Of a stretch of 64,000 nucleotides of DNA, positions 11,353-24,042 are shown in pieces (within the stretch, counting starts at the first letter, position 1; every line of letters begins with the position of its first letter). The stretch covers positions 311,001 through 375,000 of the forward strand of contig CALZFC010000143.1 in NCBI GenBank assembly GCA_945643635.1. Direction: 5' to 3'. This DNA comes from Allodiplogaster sudhausi (lineage: Eukaryota > Nematoda > Chromadorea > Rhabditida > Diplogasteridae). The position numbers and the translations under genes were made by a program. The notes beneath the pieces are model-generated. The model was not told the origin of the DNA. It did not search any database and saw only the letters and a list, made by a program, of their open reading frames with translations.

Positions 11353-11812
11353 ATGTATATTTCTATCGACAGCACGGCCTGGGATACTGATTTCAACTAC
11401 TCACTTAAGATATGGGTAAAACATAGTACGCATACATGTACTGGAACTCTGAGATGAACCACAACACCATTTCTGATATGCAGAAAGTGTTTGAAACGTG
11501 GTAAGACATGGAAATTTTCCATTAGACAAGTCGGAGAGCAAAAAAAGAGAACAAATTAGCCTAAAATAGGACTAGAACGCCATAGAGATACCAGACAATA
11601 CCAGTAGACTATATCCTCGTGGAAGTTGATGATATGACATGAGCTTAACGCTCAGTTAGCATGGTATTGTTTTAAAAGAACACAAGGAATGGAATGCTGT
11701 AATGTCACGACTGGGCACTCAGAGTGAAAGGACCTACATACTACTCGTGGCAAGAACAATTCATAAAATATTCCGCTATGAACTAGAGAAACGGTCATTC
11801 GAGGCGCGGCAG
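11353..11812. other. Spacer downstream of neuralized, no gene recognised
   Basis: Unique-looking sequence between the foldback element and the last exon of the neuralized-type gene. It should contain the 3' UTR of that gene; no clear polyadenylation signal was assigned. Confidence 0.4.
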
Positions 11813-12870
11813 TCATCCTTTGTACGTTCTGATGACATCTTGCATGGGCTGACGGCAGATTGGACAGCCGTGACCGAGGCCCTGCAATTATTTGTTAATG
11901 GAGCGGTTCACTGAATAATTAGCATATGTTTACTGTAGCTGTTACCCTATTCCTATTTCACACCCTCTCTAACCAGAAAAATGGCCAAATATTTGAGAGC
12001 GCGGATTCAAAATAGTCTCACTACTGTAGAATTATTCAGTGCATGGTTCCTTTAATTCTGATGATATGTTTAGAACGATGAGGAGTGGAATGTAATAGTA
12101 AATGAATGGCAAGACCGAAGCCAAAAAGTACGTCGTTATTAGATGATCAAAATCTTATTAGATGGACCAACTCTCAAATTATACAGTATCCCCCTCGTAC
12201 CAAATCTCAAATTCTACAGAATCCCCCTCGTACCAAATCTCAAATTCTACAGTATCCCCCTCGTTCTAACCTTGGTGCGGACGGCGCACTCGTAGCACAT
12301 ACACATGTGACCGCAGGTGTAGACCACCGAGTTGATCTGGGCCACCATGCACACCTTGCACTCGTCCTCTCTCGCAGGAGCACCAGAGTGGCCAGCCGAG
12401 GAGGAGAGAGGGGCGGGGCGAGGAGGGGATGGCCGTGAGGGAGGGGGGAACGAAGGGGCGGCACGGAGATGCTGGCCGGGCTGGGGAGCCGGCGGAGGAC
12501 GATGCGGCACAAAAGGAGTCGTGCTGATTCTGCAAATTGAATGGAATTTGTTAGGCGAAAAATGTTTGTCTATGAAAACGGGTTTCATTTCACAAAATGA
12601 AGGAGAATATGGGTCTGACGAAGGAAGCAGCGCTCTTCGCAGTGCGAACTGTTCGATCACGGCGCTCAAGGCAGCAGAGATGGAGGCCGTCAAGAAGGAA
12701 GAAGAAGAGGAAGAAGAAGGTGGACGAGTGTAGAGAGGAGCCGGAGGAGGTGGCAGGGAAGATGAGGAGGTCGCGACGACGTTGGAGCCCGACGACAATA
12801 GCGTGGAGTTGTTGCGGTTGGTGGACACCGGAGGAGGAGGAAGTGGCTCTTCCCAGAGAGGATCGTCTGC

Positions 12871-12904
<34 letters not shown>

Positions 12905-13339
12905 CGACTACAATTCTTAAATATAGATACATATATGTATCTTTGCTCTGAACCCATAATCTTCGGGAATGGAAAAGTAGAATATACATATCAAAGGCAT
13001 ACCATAACGATTCACGGAACGCTCACGAATAGCAGAGGCAGTAGAGATGAGAGCGGAGGAAGTGGAGGAGGGAGACGAGGGCAGCTCTGCTCTCTCCATC
13101 CGAGATGTGCTCGTCTCTCTCAGTGCCGGCGCCCGGTAGCGTGGACCAATCGACTGGGTTCCTGTTCAAGAAGCTTACACTGTTAACGAAGGGAACTGAG
13201 AGAGAGAAAGAGGGAGAGAGAGACTGAAGAGAGAGAGAGAGTTAGCGAGAGAGAGAGCGGGAAAGAGAGACAGCGAGGGACAGAGAGAAAGAGAGAGCGG
13301 GAAAGAGAAAGCGAAAATGAGAGACAGCGAGAGAAAGAG

Positions 13340-13392
<53 letters not shown>

Positions 13393-14780
13393 AGAAGAGC
13401 ATGAGAAGCAGCAAACTCAACGATTAACATCGCTATCGTTTGAACTTCTCTCCGAATCACTGACATAAGATTGCCAATGCTTTTAAAGACTCTTCGAAAT
13501 CAGATTATGAACCCCAATAATAACCTAGCAGCTTGATAGCCTGCGTGGATCCGTAGACGTCAAAGTAGAAGAAGAGTTGCAGCGAATTGTCAACGAATAT
13601 TAGACGTCGAGGACTGTAGAAAATTTTTTTCATCCACAGCTCACCTGAAAAGAAAGAACGCCATTCACTTTCAAATTTCTTCTAAAACAAGTTTTTTTTA
13701 TTTATTTTGTGCAGTAATATTATTTTGGCAAAATACATTAATGTTGTTATTCAACGAACTTTTTAGGCACTTCAAACCCGAAAAGAGCAAAAAAAAACTA
13801 GCCTTCGTTATTGACCCAGAAAGAGAGGACAGTGCCGACCGGAGGGCTGTTTACAACGTCACGGATACCGACGAACATCTCGGGGAAGTTGACGAGTTCC
13901 GAAGAGTCCGCGGGCAGCTCAACCCCTCGAAGAGTAGCCGGGTCTCGGCACGTAACGCCGACAGCAAGGCCATCGAAATTAACGTTCAGTGTTCTCGTCA
14001 CCTAAAACGTGGCCAGGGCTAAAAAGTTACTGCGCTTACATACCCACCCTCATTTTTCCCCATAATCGGCCCCGAATTTGATGTAAAAAAAATTCTGTTT
14101 TACTCTTCCCACCATGTAACTTTATCTAGATGTGGGTTGTTGTTAAAGGAGGTGCAGAGTGTACCAGTAGAGTTACATGATAAGCTGAACTAGTGAACCA
14201 TGTGCCAAGTGTAACCAGGATGGTGATCTTCTCGTTGTTCGCGATGGGTCTCTCCGTGAAGACGTAGCCATGCGAGTACTCCAGCTCAGAGCGAGTGGCC
14301 ACCGAGCGGTCGCTGGACAGCGTGATATGACGGCCCACGACTTGATGGAGGCGGTGGAAGCTGCAACCGAAGAGTCATCTTCCATTATCTCACCAAAATG
14401 GTATCCACCCGAAGAGCCAGCTAGTCAATATGATATCCAATGCTAGAGACAGCGATACGTAACTGACATTGTGTAGTGGTGGAATGCGACTCGTGTAGAG
14501 GAAGAGCAGGGATGGAGGGGGGAGGAGGGCGAGGAAGGCGAATCGACGGAATGGCCGTTGTAGTGGGGCCACCAGGCACGTGGCTACGAACTCGGTGCTC
14601 AGGGGCATCTGGAAAGGGATGATGACAATGCATTACATTTACTTGCTCCAAATCAAATTATTCACTAACATTCATAGGCGGGTTGGGGAGAGAAAAAGAA
14701 AGAGGGAGAGAGAGAAAAGGGAGAGAATGAGAGCGAGAAAGAGGAAGAAAGAGAAAGAGAGAGAGAGAGAGAAAGAAAGG

Positions 14781-14828
<48 letters not shown>

Positions 14829-14866
14829 GAGAGAGAGAGAGAGAAAGGGAGAGAGAGAGAGAAAGG

Positions 14867-14918
<52 letters not shown>

Positions 14919-14947
14919 GAGAGAGAGAGAGAGAGAAAGGGAGAGAA

Positions 14948-15000
<53 letters not shown>

Positions 15001-17370
15001 GAGAGGAGAAGTATGATGCTAGAGACAGCAAGAGGCAACTGACATTGCGCAGTGGTGGCACTGCGATCTCCATTGGGTTGCGACTCGTGTACAGGAAGAG
15101 CAGGAATGGAGGGGGGAGGGGGGCGAGGGAAGCGAATCGATGGAGAAGCCGTTGTAGTCGGGCCACGAGGCACATCGCCACGAGCTCGGTGCTCAGGGGC
15201 ATCTTGAAAGGGATAACAATGTATCATGCAGCAATAATATTGATATCCGAGCACCATACAAATACCCTCCCTCGCTCTCTACCATCTGCCGCTATACTCA
15301 TCATATACCCTCCCCTTTATCCCCAAAACACATTTTCTCCGAGCTTTCCCAACTAATGAATGCTACACGTCTCAGGTGATACTTTTCACGTTTGTCAGAG
15401 GAAAGAAAAGACATACATGAATACTGCTATGAAGAATTGCATGCATAGAAATGGGTGATAACTGAAGCAGTAAGTCCATTCAACATTTCCGGAGGAAGCA
15501 GGAATCCTAAATATTCCGGGTCCCCGACAGAGCAGAAATAGGTCTGATTCATGACCGGGTTGTAACCCCCCGGGCCGAAGGCCCGGCACACTTTGTAAAT
15601 CCCGGGATTTCCATTTTTCACTTTACACCCCGGGTTTTATCTATTTTTCACATTGTAACCCTCCGGCCCAAGTTCAGAGACAGGCACTATTTCAGCACTG
15701 GTCCCCGACAGTGACTTCTATTCCTTGCTCTCGCTTACTAATGATTTCGATGGCTTCGCTGTTGCCGTAGATGTCGATGATGGCCCACAGTGGACGACGG
15801 ACATTGATGCCCGCCAAGAAAAGACCCTGAAGTGTAATCTAATGAATTACAAATGCTGCTGCTTGAAAATCAGGGTTACATCGATTAAAAAGAAGTATGA
15901 AGTATAAGAACAGTGTGAACCTTGCTCGTTCCATTGATGGAATAGTGCATATCACCATCAATCGAGACATGGAACTTGAGGATGTTTCCCTCCACTGCGT
16001 ATCTCTCCGGAAGCATTTTCGTCCAGTATCCTTCCTTCGGGGTCATCAGGCACGCAAATCTAAATATCATGAAGATCACACTTGGTCATTGATCATTGAT
16101 AAATGACCAAATCATCACTGTTCATACTGACCATAGGTCAATATGACCAGTGCGGCAATGAAAACTGAAACTAGCTAAATAAGAGCGGAAGTATGAAGAT
16201 ACAGAGAAAGAGAGAGAGAGAGGGGGGGGGGGAGAGGGGAGGGAGAGTGAGAGAGAGAGAGAGGGGAGAGGGAGTGAGAGAGACGAGAGTGAGTGAGAGG
16301 GAGGAAATACCATAATCAAAAGACCCAATGACAGACTTTGGGACTGCTGTGTGTCGATAAGTCTCAGGGTCGATGTTGCAGAAGCCAAAGCGCAGCACTC
16401 CAAACCGATGCCGAGTCGTCTGGCCGAGCCTTATGCAGACCTTCTCACCAATAGCAATCGGGCTGCAATTGAAATATTTTTACTCAAGGAAAATTATTTG
16501 TTATCATTTAAACAGCGGGAAAAAACATGAAAATAAATTCTTAAAAATCTTTTTAGTTCAGAAAAAAAAAATTAATAAAGTTGAAAACATAAGCCGCTAC
16601 CACAAACCGATTGCTGAAAGTAATGCCCTTGTAAAAGGATTCAGTCCGCCACGCGAATCGATTCCCGCGTAGAAGCAGCACATTCGATCCGTGAATCGTA
16701 TGAAACGCCTACAAATAGTCATAGCTTTTAAATGGGATGCCTAAACTTTTTCCCGTGTTTTATTTTTATAAATCATGCTAGACATAGCTAATATTATCTA
16801 TTATATGGTGATTATACTCGAAATGTTGATTTTTTTTTACCAGAACGGAAAGGCTGAAAAATTGTCTAGGCAATCTGCTTTTAAGCTATGACAATGCTTC
16901 ATTTAAATGTCCTCAGCATATGCATGGATGTGACCGCGTTCAATGAAACTAGCACGCCTCTTGAATTGGTCTTTGCGGCCGGTTGGATGCTTCTCATGAC
17001 CCCAACAACTTACATGACAGCCAGGCTTTATTATTGCTTTCTCCGTATCAAGCAGTGCTCTTCTTTTGAACTTGCTACCTCCTCTCTCTCTCTCTTTTGC
17101 TTGTTGTCCTCCTGCTTCCGTCACTTTTAACTTTGCCCTCCAGCTCCTCAACCCCTACTCCTTTCTCTCCCCCGTGCTGAACAAGGTCTGTGCAAACAGC
17201 TTCAATCTCATCACTTTATGTTTAGAAAACATTATATATATATATATGTATATATATTTAAAAAAAAACCGATTGCTGAAAGTAATGCCCTTGTAAAAGG
17301 ATTCAGTCCGCCACGCGAATCGATTCCCGCGTAGAAGCAGCACATTCGATCCGTGAATCGTATGAAACGC
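11813..17370 (-). CDS. neur: Neuralized-type E3 ubiquitin ligase (two NHR domains, C-terminal RING)
   Basis: Exons on the minus strand: 16608-16708 (NHR1 start, FHTIHGSNVLLLRG and SFYKGITFSNR), 16325-16462 (PIAIGEKVCIRLGQ, FGVLRFGFCNIDPE), 15921-16059 (PKEGYWTKMLPERYA, GDMHYSING), 15739-15826 (GLFLAGINVRRPLWAIIDIY), cassette exons 15044-15202 and 14468-14608 (Pro-rich linker), NHR2 in 14216-14360, 13803-14001 and 13525-13644 (LFFYFDVYGSTQ), linkers 13003-13161 and 12620-12866, and the RING in 12271-12529 (ECKVCMVAQINSVVYTCGHM, CMCYECA) plus 11813-11881 (CPICRQPMQDVIRTYKG, stop). This is the full NHR-NHR-C3HC4 architecture of Neuralized, which ubiquitinates Notch ligands Delta/Serrate at the membrane. 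The 13803 donor appears to be GC. The junction from cassette 14468 into NHR2 is not in phase with the obvious donor and remains open. 5' exons lie above 16.7 kb. Confidence 0.88.
12155..12262. repeat. 33-bp tandem repeat, three units
   Basis: Unit CAAATCTCAAATTCTACAG followed by TATCCCCCTCGTAC, repeated about three times between the last two neuralized exons. The first unit is more diverged (ATACAGTATCC). Confidence 0.85.
13195..13390. repeat. (GA)n-rich tract in neuralized intron
   Basis: Imperfect GAGAGA array of about 190 bp, ending in a nearly pure run at 13,346-13,388. On the transcribed strand it reads (CT)n. Confidence 0.9.
14468..14608 (-). other. Second copy of the duplicated neuralized linker exon
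   Basis: This 141-nt exon is a diverged duplicate of the 159-nt exon at 15,044-15,202. Both follow a pyrimidine-rich acceptor CCTTTCMAG, begin ATGCCCCTGAGCACCGAG, share TCCTGCTCTTCC- or TCCCTGCTCTTCC-type blocks and end AAT before donor GTCAGT. Both lengths are divisible by three, so either or both could be included without changing frame. In the phase set by the upstream donor (ATT A|GTAAGC) they encode APEHRARGDVPRGPTTT and APEHRVRSHVPGGPTTT followed by a Pro-rich run. Confidence 0.65.
14690..15005. repeat. (GA)n array between the two duplicated neuralized exons
   Basis: About 315 bp of GAGAGA with AAGGGA interruptions. ORFs of 176-258 aa on either strand here are translations of the repeat and are not genes. 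Confidence 0.95.
15540..15670. repeat. CCCGGG-containing short tandem or palindromic repeat in intron
   Basis: The motif CCCGGG occurs three times with TTTTTCACTTTACACCC or TTTTTCACATTGTAACCC after it, plus the palindrome CCGGGCCGAAGGCCCGG. It lies in the intron between NHR1 and the linker exons. Confidence 0.6.
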
Positions 17371-17857
17371 CTACAAATAGTCATAGCTTTTAAATGGGAT
17401 GCCTAAACTTTTTCCCGTGTTTTATTTTTATAAATCATGCTAGACATAGCTAATATTATCTATTATATGGTGATTATACTCGAAATGTTGATTTTTTTTT
17501 ACCAGAACGGAAAGGCTGAAAAATTGTCTAGGCAATCTGCTTTTAAGCTATGACAATGCTTCATTTAAATGTCCTCAGCATATGCATGGATGTGACCGCG
17601 TTCAATGAAACTAGCACGCCTCTTGAATTGGTCTTTGCGGCCGGTTGGATGCTTCTCATGACCCCAACAACTTACATGACAGCCAGGCTTTATTATTGCT
17701 TTCTCCGTATCAAGCAGTGCTCTTCTTTTGAACTTGCTACCTCCTCTCTCTCTCTCTTTTGCTTGTTGTCCTCCTGCTTCCGTCACTTTTAACTTTGCCC
17801 TCCAGCTCCTCAACCCCTACTCCTTTCTCTCCCCCGTGCTGAACAAGGTCTGTGCAA
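16606..17857. repeat. Near-identical 590-bp direct duplication (16606-17195 and 17268-17857) carrying an NHR1 exon
   Basis: The two copies, offset 662 bp, appear identical over their length, including 16888-17130 against 17550-17792. Each contains a full copy of the first NHR1 exon with its acceptor (TTTGTAG). Copy 1 keeps donor GTTTGT; in copy 2 the unit begins right at the exon end, so the donor reads GTTTTTTTT. A further block, CAAACAGCTTCAATCTCATC through GTATATATA, follows copy 1 (17,193-17,258) and recurs at 18,078-18,145, after a C-rich spacer (17,858-18,077). Confidence 0.9.
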
Positions 17858-18117
17858 GCGCCGTGTTGACCACCCCCCCCCCCCCCACCAGAAGCTTGCT
17901 AATTCCCCCCTCGGCCTGCCTGCTCTGATAAAAAATGTTTTTTTTTCAGAAAAGAGCATTTTACACCCCATTAAATGTGATTTTTCACTGAAATAAGGCA
18001 TTTTTTGGCTTTGTACTCCCCCCCCCTCCCCCGGCCAGGAGTCATGTTCCGGACCTTGTTCAGCGCTGTTTCTCTCGCAAACAGCTTCAATCTCATCACT
18101 TTATGTTTAGAAAACAT

Positions 18118-18149
<32 letters not shown>

Positions 18150-18196
18150 AAATAGATAAAAGCCTGAACATAAAAGGGAGAAGCGTACCAGCTGGG

Positions 18197-18289
18197 GATG
18201 CCTGCCATCGTTGGTGCGTTCGTTGATAACGTTGCCATTCAACGAATTCAATGAGTTCATCATCGCATCTACAAGAACCAAGTGGATTG
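18197..18289 (-). other. Possible 5' exon of neuralized
   Basis: On the minus strand an acceptor-like CTTGTAG (18,290) and donor GTACGC enclose a frame ending NERTNDGRHPQL. That frame would join in phase 0 to the NHR1 exon (AFHTIHGSNV). A strong GTAAGT donor upstream (about 18,340) belongs to a further candidate exon, but its phase does not fit simply. Tentative. Confidence 0.3.
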
Positions 18290-18499
18290 CAAGCAGCTCC
18301 AAAACAGCATTTTCAATACTTATACTTACGGCAAATAGAATGTCAGTGGTTAACAATGCCGTAACCGAGTGCTTCATTGGCCAACACTATCAAGCTCCTA
18401 CGAAAAATATGTTCTAGAACAAAAATAATAATACGAAAAGAATAGGAAGAGGTATTCTGGGAAAAGCAAAAAAAAATGTGTAGGCAATGAAGAGTGAGC

Positions 18500-18542
18500 C
18501 AGAGAGAAAGAGAGAGAACGCAAGGAGAGAGAGAGAGAGAAA

Positions 18543-18581
<39 letters not shown>

Positions 18582-20131
18582 TGGCTCGCGCGCGAATCAT
18601 TGCATTCGTAATTTTCTTCCTGAACACGTAAAGTCACTTGAATATAACAAAACTTCTACTGAATTGTAAAGAATTTTTTTTTTATTTTAATAAAATCAAA
18701 GAATGCCGGCCGAATGCTATTCTATAAAAGAATAAATACCTTAATGTATTAAAAATAAAGTAATGCGAACATGGGCAAGTGTCAACTAACAATGAGAAAT
18801 CAATAACTTCCTTGAGTATTTTCAATTGCCTACTAGCTCATTTCGACTTGAGAAATATGCTCATTTCGGCGAAATGCGATACAAATTGATCACGATTTAA
18901 ACAAGCGAGTAATAATGACACTGGGATTTAAATCTCTACTTTTAAAATTCATGTTGAAGGACGAGAATAAATGGTCCGGCTCGGACTTGATTACGGTTAG
19001 CACAATAAATGAAGGAAATGTACAAGGCTAAGATGGAACAATAAAAGACATTTACAAGAATTGCGGCCAATTTCTCGTTTTTTTTTTCTTCAGAACTTCC
19101 AAAATTGGTGCCAAATAAAAGAATTGGTGTCAAAGAATTAGCCAAGTGCCAAACATGTCCACATGCTGTCGGCCATGAGAGATGCGACTCGGCAGTTCAG
19201 TAGATCTTCTTGTTCGTCTCTGGCAAAAGGTTAACAACTATATTTCAACAAGAGCTCCTGAATCCAAAGAAAGGAAAAAGAAGAGAAGCACGAATAAGGA
19301 GCGAGAGCGAAAGGAATAAGGCGGATGAGCATTGCCAAACTTTTGGTTAAAGATCCCAAGAGCGAGCACAATAAATATGTGAGCCTTTCAAGGGAAGAGA
19401 GCAACAAGTTTATTACTTGCGCAAAGAAAGAATAGACAAAGTAGACAATAACGACGGAACAAGGGCTTTTTCTCAAATGAGAGAAAACAAGGATGAACCG
19501 GCTAGCGAGCCCAGAAGCAGTCAAAGTGAGAATGATGTCTCAAATACATCCAAATGCAAATCATACTACAGCACCCGTGTAATTCCAGGCGAGAGAATGA
19601 GATGTTTAAAAGACTCAGTCTCCTTCTTGTTCACAGTAGCTCTTCTGCCAAAGTGGTTCTACGATTGTTCTTCTTCGTGGCAACAATTCTACCAGAATGC
19701 TTAATTTATTTTTATTCTTCATTGTAGCACTTCTGCCAAATTGCTACGATTTACTACGATTCAGCCATCTGCATGAAATGGTGCTGCTACGTACATACAG
19801 TTAACGGCTCTGTTATTCTCTCTCTCTCTATTTATTCCTGCAATAGTTATTAGATGGAGATGAAGTTGACCATCTGCATTTGAGAGTTGTGCTTTTTTAA
19901 GGAGCAGCTGCTGCTCGCCAATTCACGTCCAGTGCTAGAGGGATAAGGGAATACTAACATACTCGTAAGTCTATGGTATTGGCATTAAAAAACACAAGAG
20001 AATATCGTATACGTCATGCTCTCATCGCTCGCTCGGATTGGACAGAATTTCCCGAGTCCGCGCCATCCTCATTCTGAATACGCTCACTTTTATTTTGTTT
20101 TTGTTTGTTATTTTATCTCTCTAACGATTTA
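18500..20131. other. Intergenic between neuralized and DEG/ENaC genes
   Basis: A (GA)n tract lies at 18,497-18,580. The block at 19,131-19,215 is the second copy of the dispersed repeat seen at 9,061. Two copies of a CTTCTGCCAAA..CTACGATT block lie at about 19,640 and 19,730. The plus ORF 19,417-19,704 shows no domain. Confidence 0.5.
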
Positions 20132-23100
20132 TTAAAATGACAAATATGTTTTATATCTTACTCTGCAGATTAAAAAGATGGAATACCGAGCCCTTCGATG
20201 TCCTCCAAGAAAAAATCTAGCCTTTGCACTGCTTGGGAAAGTGCGTTTTGCGCCGCATACAAGAATAACGAGAAGAACCAAGGGCAGTCCGATCAATTCG
20301 ACCACCGAGATGACGGAGAGGCCGAGGAAGAAGCCGGCATGGCCGCCAAGCTCGGCGAGCGCATGCGAAAGCTGATGAAAGATCATTCATTTTTTTTATT
20401 TACTTTGTTTCTCACCTTTTAAATATGTTCTAGATATTTTATTGCTCAAGTCAAGAATTTAAAAAATATTTCTTTTTTACAAACCATCAGAATGTTTATA
20501 CTAACATCATACGATGACGCCTCTGTGAAAGTTTCAACTGAAAGCGAGCTGAAGAAAATCTCTACGATCAGCGCGTTCTGCTTGTACCTGGAATTTGTTT
20601 TTATATACTTTTAATTCGTCGATAGAATATTCAAAACATCGTCGAAAGGTAAAATAAGCATTTGCTCAAAAAGGTCACCATTTAAGGCAGTCTTCGACCG
20701 AGAGAAAATGCTCGTTCCAAGAAACGCAGCTGCCCAGCTAAACGCAAGCAAAGAGAAAATATATCCAACTTTTTCTATCTTAATTTGCAATACAATGTAT
20801 TGAAAGCAAGCTGAGGAAGATTCCTTATCCAAAACCACCACAGCCTACAAACACCTCAGCCTTGTAACATCGACAAGAATAGAGATAAAGCTAACGCCGG
20901 CTGCTCCGTTCGTCGTAAGGATATCGTCCAGAGTGGCACGTTTTTTGCGCATCGAACCCGATTTATTGATCTCTCCTTTCGACAATTCCACTGCACCGGC
21001 ACATTCCTGCGGCTATTTTGTTCAAGTTCAATTTTTTTTTAGTCAGTGGCTCTTTTTAAGTTGTTTCTTTTCATATTTGCATATTTATTTTATTTATTAA
21101 TTCTGAAAAGTCTGTCATTATAGCATACTTCACAATCCTCTCCATTCGATGTACTGCCGTTGTCGACTTCTTCGAGCGATCTAATTGTAAGAATAGGTTA
21201 AAAGTTATCGCTTGAATTTTTTTTTTACTTTTATTAACCAAATGCATGAATTATTAGTAATAAAAGCGATATGTTTCATGTTTTAGAGTCGAAAAAAATT
21301 TCGAATGTATAGAATAATGATTGTTGAATCTTGCCGTCGCCTTCTGCCGCTTGGTGGCGGAAATCGCTGGCCGGCCTGGCTGTTCTTGACGGCCGCGGCA
21401 GCGAACGATGCCTTGTCCGTGCATTCTTTGCCTTGCGGAGGCTCGCCGCCCGTTAGGAAGTCCCATGAGGGCATGTTGGCAGAGTAGATCTCGAAGGTGT
21501 GCGTCTTCACGAACTATAACGAGGGAGTAGTGCATTGGGTGGAAGCGGAGAGGGCACACTGAAGATTTGCATTTTGTGGAAACACCAGATAGAAGTAAAA
21601 GAGAGAGAGAGTGAGAGTGAGAGAGCGGTAAGTGACCTCCTTGCAGCTGATCTTGATGCCCGAGAGACGAGCGATGAAGGTCGGGCAGTTGTAGTCGCAC
21701 GGCCAGCACGTGTACCATTGAGCGACGCCGGCAGTCGCGCAGCACACGACGGCGCCCCTCAACAGAATCAAAAACTGGCATTTGAATTCGCGCCTTTTGC
21801 CTGACACAGGTGAGAGAGAAGCGACTACAGTAGTCAGGTAAATTCAACGTACCCTAAAAAGTCAAATGAAAAATTTTGAGCGATTTTAATTCCTTTTTAA
21901 AATTCCCTTTTTAGTTCTTTCTTTTACAATCATTATCATCTGTTTTATGGGCATTATTAAAATTCATTTCTTAAAGTTTCTTTTTCGGTGCAACCGTACA
22001 CGCATCCGAGTGGCGCGGGCGAATCGGCACACGCCGTGAACTTGCCCGTCGCATTCAGGTCATGGCCGACCTGATCCACGTCGCAGGGCTCGCTGAAATC
22101 GATCGAGGTTGTTAAGGAACAGTAATTCAATGCTTCCGAGAAGTTCTCTAACATCGTCGTCGTGGTGATGGGTACTGTAATCGATGAAGTGCTTGAACTG
22201 GAAGTTGAGGTGGAAGGTAATGTTGCTGAAGTTGAGGGTATTGTTGCTGAAGATGAGGGTATTGTTGCTGAAGTTGATGGTACTGTTGCTGAAGTTGAAG
22301 GTTCTGTTGCTGAAGTTGAGGGTACTATTGCTGAAGTTGAAGGAAACGTTGCTGAAGTTGTAGGTTCTGTTCTAGAAGTTGAAGGTAACGTTGCTGAAGT
22401 GGAAGCTGATTTGGTTGAAGTCGACAAGGTTGAGGCGGAAGTGGTCGAAGGAGAGTCTGTTGTTGCGGACGAAGCTGAAGCGGCTTTAGTGGCCGTGCTC
22501 TCTGTCTCCGGCAATGGCGTTGTCAGAGGACGCGTTGTATAGTCGACTGTCACTCCTTGTTGTTCCTTTAACGATTTTCATATGAACTAACAATCTCATA
22601 AGAATGGTAAATTAAATTAAATATGCAGAAAAAAAAAATAATAACAATAGCAAACCTTCATCTTTTCATACTGCTCGTATGTGCCAGTGCCAAGTAGCAA
22701 GCGCTCTGCAGGATATCTTCAATCGATATTATTTGAAAGACAAAAAGACTATTCCGATGAAAAATTTCTCCTTTTTTTCCTAAAAACAGGTACTATTTAA
22801 GCAATAATAAAAAAAATTATTTTTTTTTTTAGTGCTCTCCAACTTGGCCTGCGTCACGGCGACGTCATAGGCCGTCTCCTCGCAAGCCGCGACGCAACCG
22901 CAGTGCGCGTGCGGATCGATATTACGAGGATCCGAGTCGCCCTTCAGGCGTTCAAGGCAGGAGACTGGAAAGGTGAGAGAAAGGCTCTCGCTCCATGTAC
23001 TTTTCTCATTATTTCTCATCAAGTATTCGTCAGGATTCCAATGAAGGTTTTGTACACTTTCTTTAAGACACATCTTTCATACTTAACAAATGTTCTCCTT

Positions 23101-23242
23101 TTAATAAGAAAATATATCCATTAAGAAAACTTAATAAATCATTCTAGAGCTTACGATCATCTCCAGTGGAACAGAGACGCGTTGAGTTCTTTTCGTCCTG
23201 CGCAATCCGAGGATCCGCACAGCCACATCTGCAAATGACAGG

Positions 23243-23305
<63 letters not shown>

Positions 23306-23956
23306 TTCTTTTTCTTTTTCTTTTTCCTTCACATTTCTCGTCTTCTCATTTTATCACTATTTTTATCTCTCCATCTCTCCCCCTTCTTTCTCGTCCTTTC
23401 CTTCTCTCTCTCACACACTTTAGTTCCATGAAGTCCAAACCTCTCGACAATGTTTTTCTGAACACAGCTCATCGTGCACGTCTGATAGGTGTAGCGAAAG
23501 CCCTGAAAATGTGTCCATTAATCATTCGAAATGAGTGAACTGAAGGATAAACTAGTTTAAGCTTTTACATATATTTTTTTAAAATCAAAAGAAAGACATT
23601 AGAAATAAACACACGCCTTTGCAACGTAGTAATTCGTGTGTGACATCGATTTACCATCCGTGCACGAGCCGTACGGCGCCTTTGCTCGGATGAACATTTT
23701 CTCAATTGAACACAATTATTTCGTCGTCTGACGCAACCGGGTTCACAGAGCAAAGATTGGAAAACAAAATAGCAAAAAAAAATTAAATAAATAACAATTA
23801 TCAACTCAAACAACAACAATTGAGCTTGTATCCACATTTCATGATAATGGATACAACCATATTACAAATGTTGCATGAATACTTACTATGGTAAGCGCGA
23901 CAGCACTGCACAACACGAGTTTTTAATAGGATTACAACATCATATATGTATGTATA

Positions 23957-24042
<86 letters not shown>

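Noticed and set aside
14580..15356. 258-aa plus ORF and 176-199-aa minus ORFs
   Set aside because: Repeat translation over the GA array. Only the end segments overlap a real neuralized linker exon, in a defined phase.
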